A stretch of DNA of 64,000 bases from Microbacterium sp. NIBRBAC000506063 (lineage in GTDB: Bacteria > Actinomycetota > Actinomycetes > Actinomycetales > Microbacteriaceae). Position numbers and translations under genes: made by a program. Shown here one piece after another: positions 21,701-33,813 of this stretch. How positions within the stretch are numbered: position 1 is the stretch's first letter; every line of letters starts with the position of its first letter. The notes beneath the pieces are model-generated. The model was not told the origin of the DNA. It ran no database searches and saw only the letters and a list, made by a program, of their open reading frames with translations. The DNA lies in assembly GCF_017968845.1 (NCBI RefSeq), contig NZ_CP072876.1, positions 1,984,001-2,048,000 of the forward strand. Reading direction: 5' to 3'.

Positions 21701-24700
21701 CGGTGAGTACGGGCACCTCGGTTTCGATGCAGATGGCCGAGTCGTCTTCACCGGCGACGACGGCACTGTATACCAGTTCACGAACGCCGGGAAGCTGGAA
21801 TCGGCGACCGCCCCCGCTGATGCGGGCAAGCCCGCTACTCCGATCACGAAGTCCGTCAATGGGGTTGTCACCGAGATCCTGGACCCGGTCTCCAAAGACG
21901 GCGACACGTATCACCGCAAGGTCACGTTCACCTACGCGAACGGCACCGGCTCGAACTGTCCGACGCTTCCCGGAGCGGGGTATGCCCCGGCCCCGGCGGA
22001 TATGCTCTGCAAGATCTCCTACCCGGACGGGGCTATTACCAGTCTGCACTTCAACACCGACGGTGACCTCGCGGCGATCCTCGATCCGGGTGAGGAGCTG
22101 ACCACCTTCGGGTACACGAACGGGCTGCTCACGACGATCCGTGACTCGGTTGCTGCCGATTGGCTGGCCGCGACCGGCAACACCCCGATGCCGCCTCCAC
22201 TACGCAGATCACCTACGCGACCCCGCAGGTGACCAGCCGGCCAAGGTCGCCACCGTGACCCTGCCCGCCGGCGACGGCACCACCGCCGCCGAACGACCGC
22301 GAAAGTCCTACACGTACGCGACCGGGACGACCCATGTGGACGTCCTGGGCCTGGATGTCCCGGCTGGTTCGCATGCGGCCACCGTCACCTATGACGATGC
22401 CTGGCGGCAACTGTCGACCACCTCTGCACTGGGGTTGACGGCGACGCAGCAGTGGGCCCCGAACAAGGACCTCGTCCTCTCCGCAGCCGACCCTTGGGGA
22501 CGGACGAGCACAACGATCTACGACTCGTACACCGACAGGGCGACCGCGTCTTACGGTCCTGCTCCTGGAGAGTGCTTCACCGCCGCGCGCACCCCCGTCG
22601 CTGACCCTGAGGGCACTGCGGGGTGTGGGATCCGTCCGGCGCACACCACCACCAGCTACGACACGGGCCTGACCGGGCTGCACGCGGCCTACTATGCGAA
22701 CAAGACTCTCGCCGGGCAACCGAAACTGCTCAACCTCGGTTTGGTGGGCGTATCCGGCGGCGCGGTGAACAAGGACTGGGCCTCGGCCGCCCCCGCACCC
22801 GGGATCCCCGCCAACGCCTGGTCGCTGCGTCTGACCGGACGTGTCTCCTTCCCTGCCGCGGGTACCTACAAGTTCATCGTCAACAGCGACGACGGCGCCC
22901 GCGTCTGGGTCGATGACACCCTCGTCGTCGACAGATGGGAGACCGGGGCCGGTGAATCCGGCGACTTCGCCCTGACCGTAACAGCCGGTGATTCCAAACG
23001 CATCCGGGTGGAGTACTTCGACGACACCGGCGCCGCGAAACTCCAGCTGAAGTGGATCGCCCCCGGCTCCTCCACCGCGGTAGTGATCCCCGGTGCACGC
23101 TTCACCCCCGACTACGGTGTCACCACCACCACGACCGCGCACGATTCCGCAGCTGGCGCCCCGGAAGTCACTGACGCACTCGTCCCGGACCTGACCACAT
23201 CGTTCAGCTACACCCACCCCTGGCTAGGGGCGGCCACCTCGTCCACGATCGACCCGTCGACACTCGCGCTGATCACCGCTGTCAGCTATGAGGCACCCGA
23301 CGACGCGAACGGCTGGCTGCGCCGCACCAGCCGTACGCTGCCTGCCGGCACCGTCACCGGCGCACCATCGACGGCGAAGACTACCTACGCCTACTACGGC
23401 GACCTCGAAACCGCCCCGACCGTCTGCGGGATCCCCGCAGGCACACGGCAATACGGGGCACTGAAATCCGTGACCGGGCCCACCCCCGACTCCGGAGCAC
23501 CGGTGGCGACCTCCTTCGCCTACGACAGCTGGGGCCGCACCGTCGCCACCCGCGTCAACAACGAAGACTGGTCCTGCACCAGCTACGATGATCGCGGCCG
23601 GGTGACAGAACACACCACTCCCGCATACGGCAATTCCCTGGCGCGCACCACGACGTCCGGATATGACATGGTGGCCCAAGGCGTCCAGATCACTGTCGCC
23701 GACGATGCTGTGGCCGGCTCGCCCAACGGATCGACGATCACAACGGTCACCGACCTGCTGGGGCGTGCCCTGTCGTACACGGACGTGTGGGACACCGTCA
23801 CCACGCACGAGTACGAATCGCTGACCGGACGCCTGCTGTCCTCGACGACAACACCCGAGGGCGGGTCTGGGTCGGTGACCGAGTACGACTACGACGCGGA
23901 CGGAAAAATCACCCTGGTCACCCTGGATGGCCAGCCGATCGCGACCCCGAACTACACGACACAGCAAGAACTCGCCTCGGTGACCTATCGCGGCGGGTCA
24001 GCACTCGAAGGCATCACCCGCGACGGCGCCGGGCGAGTGACCGGACAAGAATGGTCATTCCCGGGCGCCGACACGATCACCGACGCAGTCGTGCGGGCCC
24101 AGTCAGGCCGAGTGGTGCAACACACCACGATCCGCGACGAAGACACCTACACCTCCACGTACGGATACGATGCGGCCGGCAGGCTGACCTCCGCAGTCAT
24201 CCCCGGACACGAACTCAGCTACGAGTTCGCCGACACCGGCAGCTGCGGACCGAACACCGCCGCGGGAGCCTCAGGCAACCGCACCAAGCTCGTAGACGTC
24301 TACACACAGCCAGGCGAAGACCCGATCACGACAACGACCGACTACTGCTACGACTGGGCCGACCGGCTCCTGTCCACCTCGGTGACCAACCCCATCACCG
24401 GCGCACACGACGTCGCCGACGGACTGGACGCCACCGATATCGTCTACGACACTCGCGGCAACATCACCACCCTCGGCGGCATGACCTTCACCTACGACGG
24501 CAACAACCGGCACGCCTCCACCACCCACGCAGATAGCACCGTCGTCACGAACGTGCGCGACGCGACCGGACGGATTGTCGCGCGCACCGTGGACCCAGCA
24601 GGAGCAGACCCCGCCGTAGAGACCCGACACTTATATGTCGGTGGCGGGGACGTGCCGTGGGCGGTGGAGAAGGACGGCGTCCTCTCTAAGACCATGGGAC

Positions 24701-25563
24701 TGCCTGGCGGAGTGAGCGTGACCTTCACCGGGGCAACTGCCGAGTACGCCTACCCTTCACTGTTGGGACACACCCTCACCACCGGGAACGGCACCACAAC
24801 CGCCGCCGGTATCGGCCTGTTCGACCCATTCGGGCAACGCCTGGACCCGACAACCCTCGCAATCGGCACAGCCGCATCCGATGGCCAGACCGATGAGCAG
24901 GATCGCACTGGATGGCACCAGGTAGGACTCAAAACCACCGACACGGCAGGGGGCGTCGCCGTCACCGAAATGGGCGCCAGACTCTACGTCTCCGCACTGG
25001 GCAGATTCCTGCAGATCGACCCGATCGATGGCGCCAGCGAGAATGACTACATTTGGCCGAGTGATCCTATTGGAGGACATGACCTAAGCGGCGAGATACC
25101 CGCGTTCCAGCGTGATGGTGGCGGGCACAGCGCCAAAGGTGGCGGACGCGGCTCCGGAACTGGAAGTGCAACCGTCGGCTTCGGTTCTCCTGGAGGAGGT
25201 GCTGGTGTACGCCCGAAGGCTGTTGTTCCAGTACTTCCGGACACTACACAAGGATCGGCGAAGAAGATTCCTCGTGCTGTCCCGACGAAGTATCGGGAGA
25301 ACAGGACCTATATCGTGTACGAGATCTTCCCAAGAGTCACTCTCGATACCTGGAAATACGGGATCACCAGCGCTGAACCGTTGACTAAACGACCCGCGAG
25401 CCAGGTTGCGGCCTGTAGCGCGCACTTTGGTGAATCGTGTGACTGGGTTGAGCGTCATCGCACGGTCGGCTACTACAACGCGCGATTTGTCGAGTACTCT
25501 TTAATCTCTGCGTACGCTGCACAGCATGGACAATGTCCGCCCGGTCAACCTAGTTGCAAGTGA
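18733..25563 (+). CDS. Secreted RHS/YD-repeat polymorphic toxin with PA14 domains and GIY-YIG-like tip, multiply frameshifted
   Basis: A giant surface or secreted protein of about 2,280 residues. In order: an N-terminal hydrophobic signal or anchor ([16 protein letters not shown]); a pre-RHS region with [14 protein letters not shown] and [10 protein letters not shown]; two fibronectin-like stretches (about 20250-20780); a PA14-like segment ([19 protein letters not shown]); YD repeats; a second PA14 domain (about 22660-23100, [18 protein letters not shown]); many YD/RHS repeats such as [18 protein letters not shown]; and the closing core motif [17 protein letters not shown]. The variable tip (from about 25290) shows TYIVYEIF ... 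TWKYGITS, a following Arg, and ARFVEYSLI, resembling a GIY-YIG nuclease. Breaks are near 19315, 19592, 20070, 20797, 21001, 21282, 22183 and 22213. The start codon is uncertain. Confidence 0.85.
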
Positions 25564-25574
25564 CAGGAGCGGAC

Positions 25575-26752
25575 ATGTTGTCGTGGGATGAGGTTTCAAA
25601 ACGCGCAGCGGAACAGTTGCGTCTTGGTCAGCTCCAGGCACATGGTTTTCAGGGTGGGCGAGTCTCTCATGGGTGGACGGAGCGTGTGGTGTTTCGTACG
25701 GGTCGCCGCTTCTACGAGACGCTGAGATATCAACCATCGCCGGATGAGGGAATCGATGTATCCGAAGCGGTAGGTGAAGCGGTCGTGGTGTCGGTCACGC
25801 CATTCGACATAGAATCGGAACAAGGTCCAGTCATTGTCAGTGATCGCGTCCTACCTGGTCGGCCCAATGATCCGCAGAAGTGGATTGACAGTGTGATCGC
25901 ATCGGCGATTCCTAAAAAGCGGAAGCGGAAAGCAGGGTCGTCACCGCCGATGCCGGATGAGGCGTTCTGGGCGTACATCTCCGTCCTGGGCGGAACGGTG
26001 ACCCTAGTCGGGTAGGAGAGCTATACAAGAAACTCGACTCACAGCCGCCCGCGGTGCGTAGCGCTTTCGCGCAAACGCTCGTCACCAAGCTAGAAGCGTT
26101 GAACCATCCGGAGAACACCGTGCGCCTAGGAGAAGGGGATACGGCGTTCATTAGCGAAGATGCGTCTCTGTACTACCGTTGCGAGATCATCGCCGCCGGT
26201 CCCCAGCTTTATAAGCAGAGGTTGGTCGAACCTCGTCTGGGCACCGGCTTGGATGGCACCAATGGGGAAGCTCTATTGCGTCTTCTGGAACTGGGTGATT
26301 CTGATGACTCCTCAAGCAAGATCGATGACCTCGAGTTCAGCACGGACACCACAGTGCGGGAGATTGCCCCGGATGCAGTGGCATCTGAAGGGTCTTTCGA
26401 ATGGTCCTGCGGTCCGTTTTCCTACGAGACTCAGATGATGCGGTTACGCCTCCACACTCCAATCCCACAGTCGCTACATTCCTTTGTTGCGTATGCAAGC
26501 CACAAAGATTGCGTTCGAGAGATTATGGGATGTCTAATGGCGCCGTCGTTTGCTGTGACGTTGTCCGAGGTCTCAGCGTTCCTTGCCCCTCGTGTAAGTG
26601 ATGGATTTGTGCTATATCCGAAACTGCTCTTGAGGCGCCCCGGTGTAGACGGAATCACCCGTGGGATAGGAATGGTCGACATCGACCGGAGAGGTAACTG
26701 GACCGTCGATGAATACATCGCGACCTTCATCGAAGGTGTTCGTCTGCCATGA
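25575..26752 (+). CDS. Candidate immunity protein to the RHS tip, DUF4240-like segment, one frameshift
   Basis: Begins 11 bp after the RHS stop with a good ribosome site (CAGGAG, 5 nt). The frame stops at 26015, but restoring one G in the run at 26011-26013 joins it to the next frame and gives 392 residues. Around the join, PDEAFWAYISVLGG followed by VRSAFAQTLVTKLEALNHPE resembles the helical DUF4240 domain seen in immunity-like proteins. The flanks are unrecognised: the N-terminus contains RVVFRTGRRFYETLRY, and the C-terminal half looks alpha/beta. Position immediately behind a polymorphic toxin is the main argument for immunity. Confidence 0.6.
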
Positions 26753-26956
26753 GATAGTGAGATAGAGAGACTCATTACAATACGAGGGTATTAAGTCGAG
26801 CTATGCAATTGCATGTCCGTAGTCGTGTCTGCTGTTCAGGGACAGCGGCTCGCACTGAGAACCGCACCTCGCAGTGAACGAACTATCAGTTTGCTGTCGG
26901 TGTATATTTTCAAGCGTTGAAAGTGGGAGCGGAGGGGGTGGGAGGTTCTTGCTTAG
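26753..26956. other. AT-richer spacer in the island, no gene seen
   Basis: About 200 bp of low-GC sequence. A TATATT (about 26904-26909) could serve as a -10 element for the following small gene, but no matching -35 is evident. Confidence 0.35.
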
Positions 26957-27118
26957 ATGAAGCGGTTTCTTCGCGGATTCGTGAAACTAGCAGGTGTACC
27001 AATCGCATTCTGTGCGATTGTAATTCTTCTGCTGAATGATGGTCCGCTGATATCAAAAATTGCAGCCATAGTTGGCGGAACGCTTATTGTTTTCCTAGCG
27101 TTTTCTTCTATGTGGTGA
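26957..27118 (+). CDS. Small two-helix membrane protein (53 aa)
   Basis: ATG at 26957 has GGAGGT 10 nt upstream. The protein has a basic start (MKRFLRGFVK) and two hydrophobic helices, GVPIAFCAIVILLL and ISKIAAIVGGTLIVFLAF, separated by NDGP, ending in SMW. The region is clearly AT-richer than the core genome. The same frame stays open for 46 codons after the TGA, with an acidic tail (DQDEGSNSIDAEYDEG) ending at a TGA at 27256-27258, so the gene may be a truncated form of a ~100-residue protein. Family unknown. It could belong to the RHS cassette. Confidence 0.5.
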   Translation: MKRFLRGFVKLAGVPIAFCAIVILLLNDGPLISKIAAIVGGTLIVFLAFSSMW

Positions 27119-27399
27119 ATTAGATTACGACAAGATAGCCGCAACAATGTTGGTGGGCAAATGTACGGAGAATTAGATCAGGATGAAGGATCGAACTCGA
27201 TAGACGCTGAGTATGACGAGGGACAAGACCAAACGGAAGGTGAACAAGGAGCGCCTTGACGGGTTAGACCGTGATCCGATGTCGTGCGTGGAACACTTTA
27301 TGAGTCCACGGAATCTAACTCGGGCTTTGGAAGCCGTGTTCCGGACCCGCTGCGCGCCTGCGCGCGGCCGGTGGGAGGCTCGCCTAGGCTGACCACGTC
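27119..27399. other. Downstream flank of the island
   Basis: It contains the open acidic frame (27119-27258) continuing the small membrane gene past its stop, then a return to high GC and the -10 hexamer TAGGCT (27385-27390) of the next gene. No other supported gene. Confidence 0.4.
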
Positions 27400-30199
27400 A
27401 TGCCACTTCGAGTTCACGCGGTCGTCGTCACGCGGCACGGCGCGACCTCTCATGCACAGCTGCTGCGCGTGCTCGAAGCGCTGAACGCCCAGACGTGCCC
27501 GGCGGAGGCGGTGACCCTCGTCGTCTGCGGCGACGCCGAATCCGCACGCGGAAGCGAGCTGGTCGCGGCATCCGTCGAGGGGATCATCCAGACCCGCTCC
27601 GGCGACTCCTTCGCCCACGCGGCCTCGCTGGCCTTCCGCCGCATCCCCGACGACAGCGCGATCTGGCTGCTCGACCACGACACCGTGCCCGATCCCGAGG
27701 CGCTCGCCCACCTGGCCGGGGCGCTGGAGCGCTCGCCCATGGCGGCCGTGGCCGCGCCCAAGGTGCTCGGCGACTCCGAGCCGCCCGAGATCGTCTCGCT
27801 CGGGGTGACCATGACCCGGTTCGGCAGCAGCGTGGAGCTGGCGGCCGGCGAGATCGACCAGGGGCAGCAGGACGGCGTCGAAGACGCCCTGGGCGCCGAC
27901 ATCCGCGGAATGCTCCTGCGCGCCGAGCTGCGCGAGACGCTCACACCCGACCCGCCCTCGGCGTGGCCGACCAGGGCCTCGATCTCGGCGTGCGCGCACG
28001 ACTGGCCGGTGGTCGGCTCGTCCTGAACCCCGCCGCCCGCGTCACGGTCACCGGCACCGGACCCGCCGCGGTCCCCACGCGCGCCTCTGCCCACGCCTAC
28101 GCCGTCCGCCGGGCGCAGCTGCACCGCCGGCTCGTCTACGCTCCCGCGCCCGTCGTGCCGCTGCACTGGTTGAGCCTGCTGCCGCTCGCCCTGTGGCGCT
28201 CACTCGTCCAGCTCGTCGGCAAGCGGCCCGCCGCCGTGCTGCCCGAGTGGGCGGCGGCGGTCGCGGCCGCCGTGCACCTGCCCTCGGTCGCCAAGGCCCG
28301 AGCGCGCCTGCGGACGTCGCGGCGCGCGGGGTGGGCGAGCGTCGAGCCGCTGCGGGTGAGCGGATCCGAGCTGCGCCGGCGCCTCGACGACGGGCACGGC
28401 AGCGAGCAGGGCGCCGTGAGCGAGCTGCGCTTCTTCTCCGGCGGGGGAGCGTGGGCCGTTCTCGCCGCCCTCGTGGTCGGCATCGCCTCCTTCGTCTCGC
28501 TGCTGGCCTGGCCGGCGATCGGCGGCGGCGGCCTGCTGCCGCTGCGGACGACGGTCGCCGCCCTCTGGCGCGACGCGGGCTGGGGACAGCGCGGACTCGG
28601 CGTCGACGTCATCGGGCCCGCCGACCCTTTCGCCGGGGTGATCGCCGTGCTGGGCACCCTCTGGCCGGCCGCTCCGTCCTACTCCCTCGTGCTGCTGTGG
28701 CTGCTCGCCCTTCCCTTCGCCGTGCTCGGCGGCTGGTTCGCTGCCACGCGCGTGACCGATCGTTCCGGGCTGCGCATCCTCGGTGGCCTGCTGTGGGCGC
28801 TCGCGCCCACTTTCCTCACCGCCCTCACCGACGGCCGCCCGGCGGCGGTCATCGCGCATCTTCTCCTGCCGTGGCTCTTCCACGCCGCATCCGTCGCGCA
28901 CCGTTCCTGGGGCGCCGCCGGGGCCGCCTCGCTCCTCCTCGTGGGCGTCGTCGCCTGCGCGCCCTCCCTCGCCCCGCACTGGCGCTGCTGTGGGCGCTCG
29001 CGCTCATCCTCGCCCTCGCCCATCGCCTCGGGCACGGCGCCGTGCGCCTGGTCTGGGTGCCGATCCCCACCGCCGTCGTCTTCGCGCCGCTGATCTGGTG
29101 GCAGGCGCAGCGGGGGAACGTCTGGGCGCTCCTGGCCGACCCCGGTCTCGTGTGGGACGGGCCCCAGTTGGGGGCGGATGCCGCCGGTCGCGGCCTCCTG
29201 GCCACGGGGTTCCCGAGCCCCGACCTCGCCGGCTGGACAGGACTGATCGGCGATCAGGCCGTATGGGCACCGCTCCTGCTGGCCCCGGTCGCGGTGCTTG
29301 CGCTCGCCGCCGCGGTGTCGCCGCGCTGGCGCGTCGGCATCGCCCTTCTCGTCGTCACGGCGACAGGGCTCGCGACCGCCTTCCTCGCGGTCGGTGTCTT
29401 CGTGGCCTTCGTGCAGGGCGCACCGGTGGCGATCTGGCCCGGAACCGGGCTCAGCCTCGCCTGGATCGGCCTCGCCGGCGCCGCACTCGTCACCCTCGAC
29501 ACGGCCCTTCCGCTGCGGCAGCTGCGCGCCCTGGCCGCACTCGTCGCGGGTCTTGCCGTGATCGCCTGTGCGGCACCCGCGCTCACGGCTCTCGCCCGCG
29601 ACGCCACGCACCTCACCAACGGGCCGATCAGCACCCTCCCCGCCTACGTCGCCGCCGATGCGCGCGGCGACCTGCCCCGCGCCACACTCGTGCTGACGCC
29701 GCTCGGCGCGAATGAGCTCTCCGCCCGCACCGTGTGGGGTTCCAGCGAGACGCTCGGCGCCCAGACGACAATGGTGACCACCGCGACCAGGCCCGTCGGC
29801 ACCGATATCTCGGAGCTCGCTGTCGCCCTCGTCTCGCCGCGGGCCTTCGAGGTCGCCGAGGAGCTGTCGGAGCACGGCATCCGCTACGTGCTCGTCTCGG
29901 AAGGCGCCGAGGAATCGGCCGGCGCACGCGAACTGCGCCTGGCCGCGATCAGCGCGCTCAACCAGCGCGCCGGACTCGTGAAGGTCGGCGAGACCGACAA
30001 GGGAACGCTGTGGCGCACCGCCGGCGACACCGGCGAGACGACTCTCACGGCCGGGCAGGAGCGCATGGCCGGGCAGATCTTCGGCGTCACCTTCGCCGTG
30101 CTGCTGGCGGGGCTGCTGCTGGCGCTGCCCACGCGCGCCTCACGGCGGGCGGCCCGCTCCCGTTCGCGCGTCGTCGGAGCGACAGGGGAGGAGCGATGA
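27400..30199 (+). CDS. GT2 glycosyltransferase fused to a polytopic membrane domain, two frameshifts
   Basis: About 933 residues. The first ~230 form a GT-A fold: VVVTRHGATSHAQLLRVL at the start, WLLDHDTVPDPEALAHL with a DxD-type metal site, and AVAAPKVLG. Roughly a dozen hydrophobic segments follow from residue ~340, with a final soluble part containing TVWGSSETLG and a last helix. This large GT2-membrane gene followed by DUF5719 and DUF3499 is a recurring actinobacterial arrangement next to whiB2, suggesting a role in cell-envelope glycan synthesis. Breaks are near 27963 and 28977. TAGGCT lies 9 nt before the ATG. The stop overlaps the next start as ATGA. Confidence 0.85.
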
Positions 30200-31596
30200 A
30201 CACCGACTCCACACCCGTCCGCCCGTCGCTGCGTCTCGTGGCCACAGGATCCCGCCTGGCGGTCGGCATCGCCGTCGCCGGCGCTCTCGTCGTCGGCACT
30301 CTCCTCGGCGTGCCCGCGGCTCTCCCCGGGGTGCAGGCGACGGCGGCCCGCACCGTCGTGACGCCCGATGCCGGTGACACACTGCTCGTCTGCAGCGGGC
30401 CGTTCCTCGCACTCGGACGCGATGCCTCCGACGCACTGCAGATGCAGGCGGCCGGCACGGCGCGCTTCACCGTCGGCAGCGACGGCGAGCAGCCGGAGCG
30501 CACCGAGCTCGCCGTTCCCGATGTCGTCGGCGCCGCCGCGACACCCGTCTACACGGTCACGGCCGACGACGGCCCGGTGCCTCTCATCGACGCCGCCCAG
30601 TCGCTCCGGCTGCGAGACGACGATCTGACCGGGTACGCCGCCTCGGCATGCCGTCCGCCCAGCATGCAGGCCTGGCTGGTGGGAGGTGCGGCATCCGTCG
30701 GCACAAGCGACGTGCTCACGCTCGCCAACCCGGGCGAGGTCCCGTCGACCGTGACGGTGACGACGTTCGGAGACACGGATGCCACGGGGCGCACGCTCGT
30801 CGTCCCGGCGTTCACGCAGATCGCGGTGCCGCTGGCATCGGCGGCGATCGGTGCGAGCGCTCCGGTCGTGCATGTCAGCGCGGACGGCGCCCCCGTGCGC
30901 GCCGCGCTGCAGTCCAGCCTCGTGCGCACCCTCGACCCGGGCGGGATCGACCTGCAGGACGATGCCGGGCACCCCGACACCGACCTCGTCGTCGCCGGCG
31001 TGCAGGTCGTCGGCCCCCGCTCCGGCCAGGCCGTCGCGAGCGTGCGGCTCATGGCGCCCGACGCCGACACCGCGGCGCGGGTGAGCATACGCCTCGCGGG
31101 CAGCGGGGTGGATGCCGCGCAGCCTCAGGAGGTGTCGCTCGCCGCCGGCGTGCCGGTCGAGATCGACTTCCCCGAGCTGCCGGTCGGCGTGTACAGCGTG
31201 CACGTGACCGCGGGCGAGCCGGTCGTCGCGGCGGTCTGGCAGACCTCGGGCTTCCACCCGGGCTCCGACTTCGCGTGGATGACCCCGGCGCCCGAGATCG
31301 ACGGCCGGGTGATGACGACCGTGCCCGCCGGCGTCGCGACGCGCCTGCACATCGTCGGCGACGACGTCGTGGATCGCACGGTCACGATCACGGATCTGCG
31401 GTCGCAGGTCGTCCGCGAGATCAGCGTGCCCGCGGGCTCCTCGACGCTCGTGTCGCTGCGGAACGCGGCGAGCTACGCCGTGGAATCGGATGCTGGCATC
31501 CATGCCGCCGTCGTCATGGGCGGCGTCGACGCCCTCGCAGGCTGGCCGCTGTGGCCGGCATCCGGGCAGCCGGAACCTCTCGTCGTCTATCCCTGA
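30196..31596 (+). CDS. DUF5719 family secreted or membrane-anchored protein
   Basis: A 466-residue protein that starts within the GT2 stop (ATGA), so the two are coupled. One N-terminal membrane segment (LAVGIAVAGALVVGTLLGVPAAL) is followed by an all-beta extracytoplasmic region rich in Val, Thr and Asp. Typical blocks are TLLVCSGPFLALG, DVLTLANPGEVPSTVTVTTF and TRLHIVGDDVVDRTVTITDL, ending in GWPLWPASGQPEPLVVYP. I recognise it as the DUF5719 protein that regularly follows the GT2 gene. Its function is unknown; co-translation suggests it assists the glycosyltransferase outside the membrane. Intact. Confidence 0.78.
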   Translation: MNTDSTPVRPSLRLVATGSRLAVGIAVAGALVVGTLLGVPAALPGVQATAARTVVTPDAGDTLLVCSGPFLALGRDASDALQMQAAGTARFTVGSDGEQPERTELAVPDVVGAAATPVYTVTADDGPVPLIDAAQSLRLRDDDLTGYAASACRPPSMQAWLVGGAASVGTSDVLTLANPGEVPSTVTVTTFGDTDATGRTLVVPAFTQIAVPLASAAIGASAPVVHVSADGAPVRAALQSSLVRTLDPGGIDLQDDAGHPDTDLVVAGVQVVGPRSGQAVASVRLMAPDADTAARVSIRLAGSGVDAAQPQEVSLAAGVPVEIDFPELPVGVYSVHVTAGEPVVAAVWQTSGFHPGSDFAWMTPAPEIDGRVMTTVPAGVATRLHIVGDDVVDRTVTITDLRSQVVREISVPAGSSTLVSLRNAASYAVESDAGIHAAVVMGGVDALAGWPLWPASGQPEPLVVYP

Positions 31597-31623
31597 GGAT
31601 CTTTCTCAGGCGCGACCGCGCGC

Positions 31624-32055
31624 TCAGTGCCCGTGGTCGTCGAGCTCCCACGGCTCGCGGCCGACGTATTCGGCGGCGGCGCGGAAGGTCGCGCTCTCGA
31701 TCGCCATGCGGCGGTGCAGGGCGTCATCGTGGCCGGGCACGAGCAGGCGTTCGATCGGCACGCGGAACAGCACGATGCGGCCGCGCGCGTGATCGAGGTG
31801 CCACATGGGGATGCCCTCTTCGGAGTCGGCCATGGGCATGCCCGCGACCTCCAGGCGCACCGCGCGCAGCTCCGGCCAGGCGCCGCGGAGGAACTCCATC
31901 GCGGTCGCCGCGACCACGTCGAAGCGCTCGATCCGGCCGTCGAGCGGCGGCAGCGGCGGGCGCACGACCGGGCTGCGCCCGACCCGCCCATGGCGGCCGT
32001 GGCGCGACAGGCGCCGGGGTGCCGGCTGACTGCGGGATGTGCGGCGACGGACCAT
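31624..32055 (-). CDS. Zincin_1/metallopeptidase-like family protein (Rv3259-like)
   Basis: A 143-residue protein with a very basic N-terminus (MVRRRTSRSQPAPRR) and a conserved core: FDVVAATAMEFLRGAWPEL, then RIVLFRVPIERLLVPGHDD, then FRAAAEYVGREPWELDDHGH. This matches the small actinobacterial protein coded beside whiB2 and DUF3499, commonly annotated as a metallopeptidase-family protein. I see no HExxH, so zinc-dependent activity is doubtful. TAGACT (32062-32067, complement) lies 6 nt before the ATG. It converges with the DUF5719 gene across 27 bp. Confidence 0.72.
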   Translation of the reverse strand: MVRRRTSRSQPAPRRLSRHGRHGRVGRSPVVRPPLPPLDGRIERFDVVAATAMEFLRGAWPELRAVRLEVAGMPMADSEEGIPMWHLDHARGRIVLFRVPIERLLVPGHDDALHRRMAIESATFRAAAEYVGREPWELDDHGH

Positions 32056-32121
32056 GCCTGAAGTCTAGGCGCTGCCGCGTGCCCTGCCCGCTTCGCCGCG
32101 GGCGGTGCCTAGGCTGAGTGC

Positions 32122-32327
32122 GTGGAAGAGAGACTGTGCTCCAAGATCGCCTGCGCGCGCGAGGCGGTCGCCACGCTCACCTACGACTACGCCGATCAGA
32201 TGGCCGCACTCGGCCCCTCGGCGCCGCCCGGGATCCGCACGCGCACGACCTGTGCGCCCAGCACGCCGATCGCCTCTCGGTTCCCGCCGGCTGGCTCGTC
32301 GTGCGGCACGAGAGCCTGCGCGTCTGA
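32122..32327 (+). CDS. DUF3499 family protein, one frameshift
   Basis: After adding one C to the run in GGCCCC near 32213-32216, the 68-residue protein reads CSKIACAREAVATLTYDYAD, then AALGPLG, HAHDLCAQHADRLSVPAGW and VVRHESLRV. Conserved Cys and His residues (two N-terminal Cys, then a HxHDLC..H cluster) suggest a small zinc-binding protein. DUF3499 proteins sit in this same neighbourhood in mycobacteria (Rv3258c, from memory). Function unknown. TAGGCT (32110-32115) is 6 nt before the GTG, and the gene diverges from the Zincin_1-like gene. Confidence 0.82.
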
Positions 32328-33804
<1,477 letters not shown>

Positions 33805-33813
33805 GGCGGGGCG

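Noticed and set aside
25290..25563. Assigning the RHS tip firmly as a GIY-YIG nuclease
   Set aside because: The motif match is suggestive, but the spacing is slightly long and I could not run a profile search, so it is described only as GIY-YIG-like.
27213..27392. A 59-codon plus-strand frame (MTRDKTKRKV...) before the GT2 gene
   Set aside because: It lacks a ribosome site, crosses the island boundary and ends inside the GT2 promoter hexamer.
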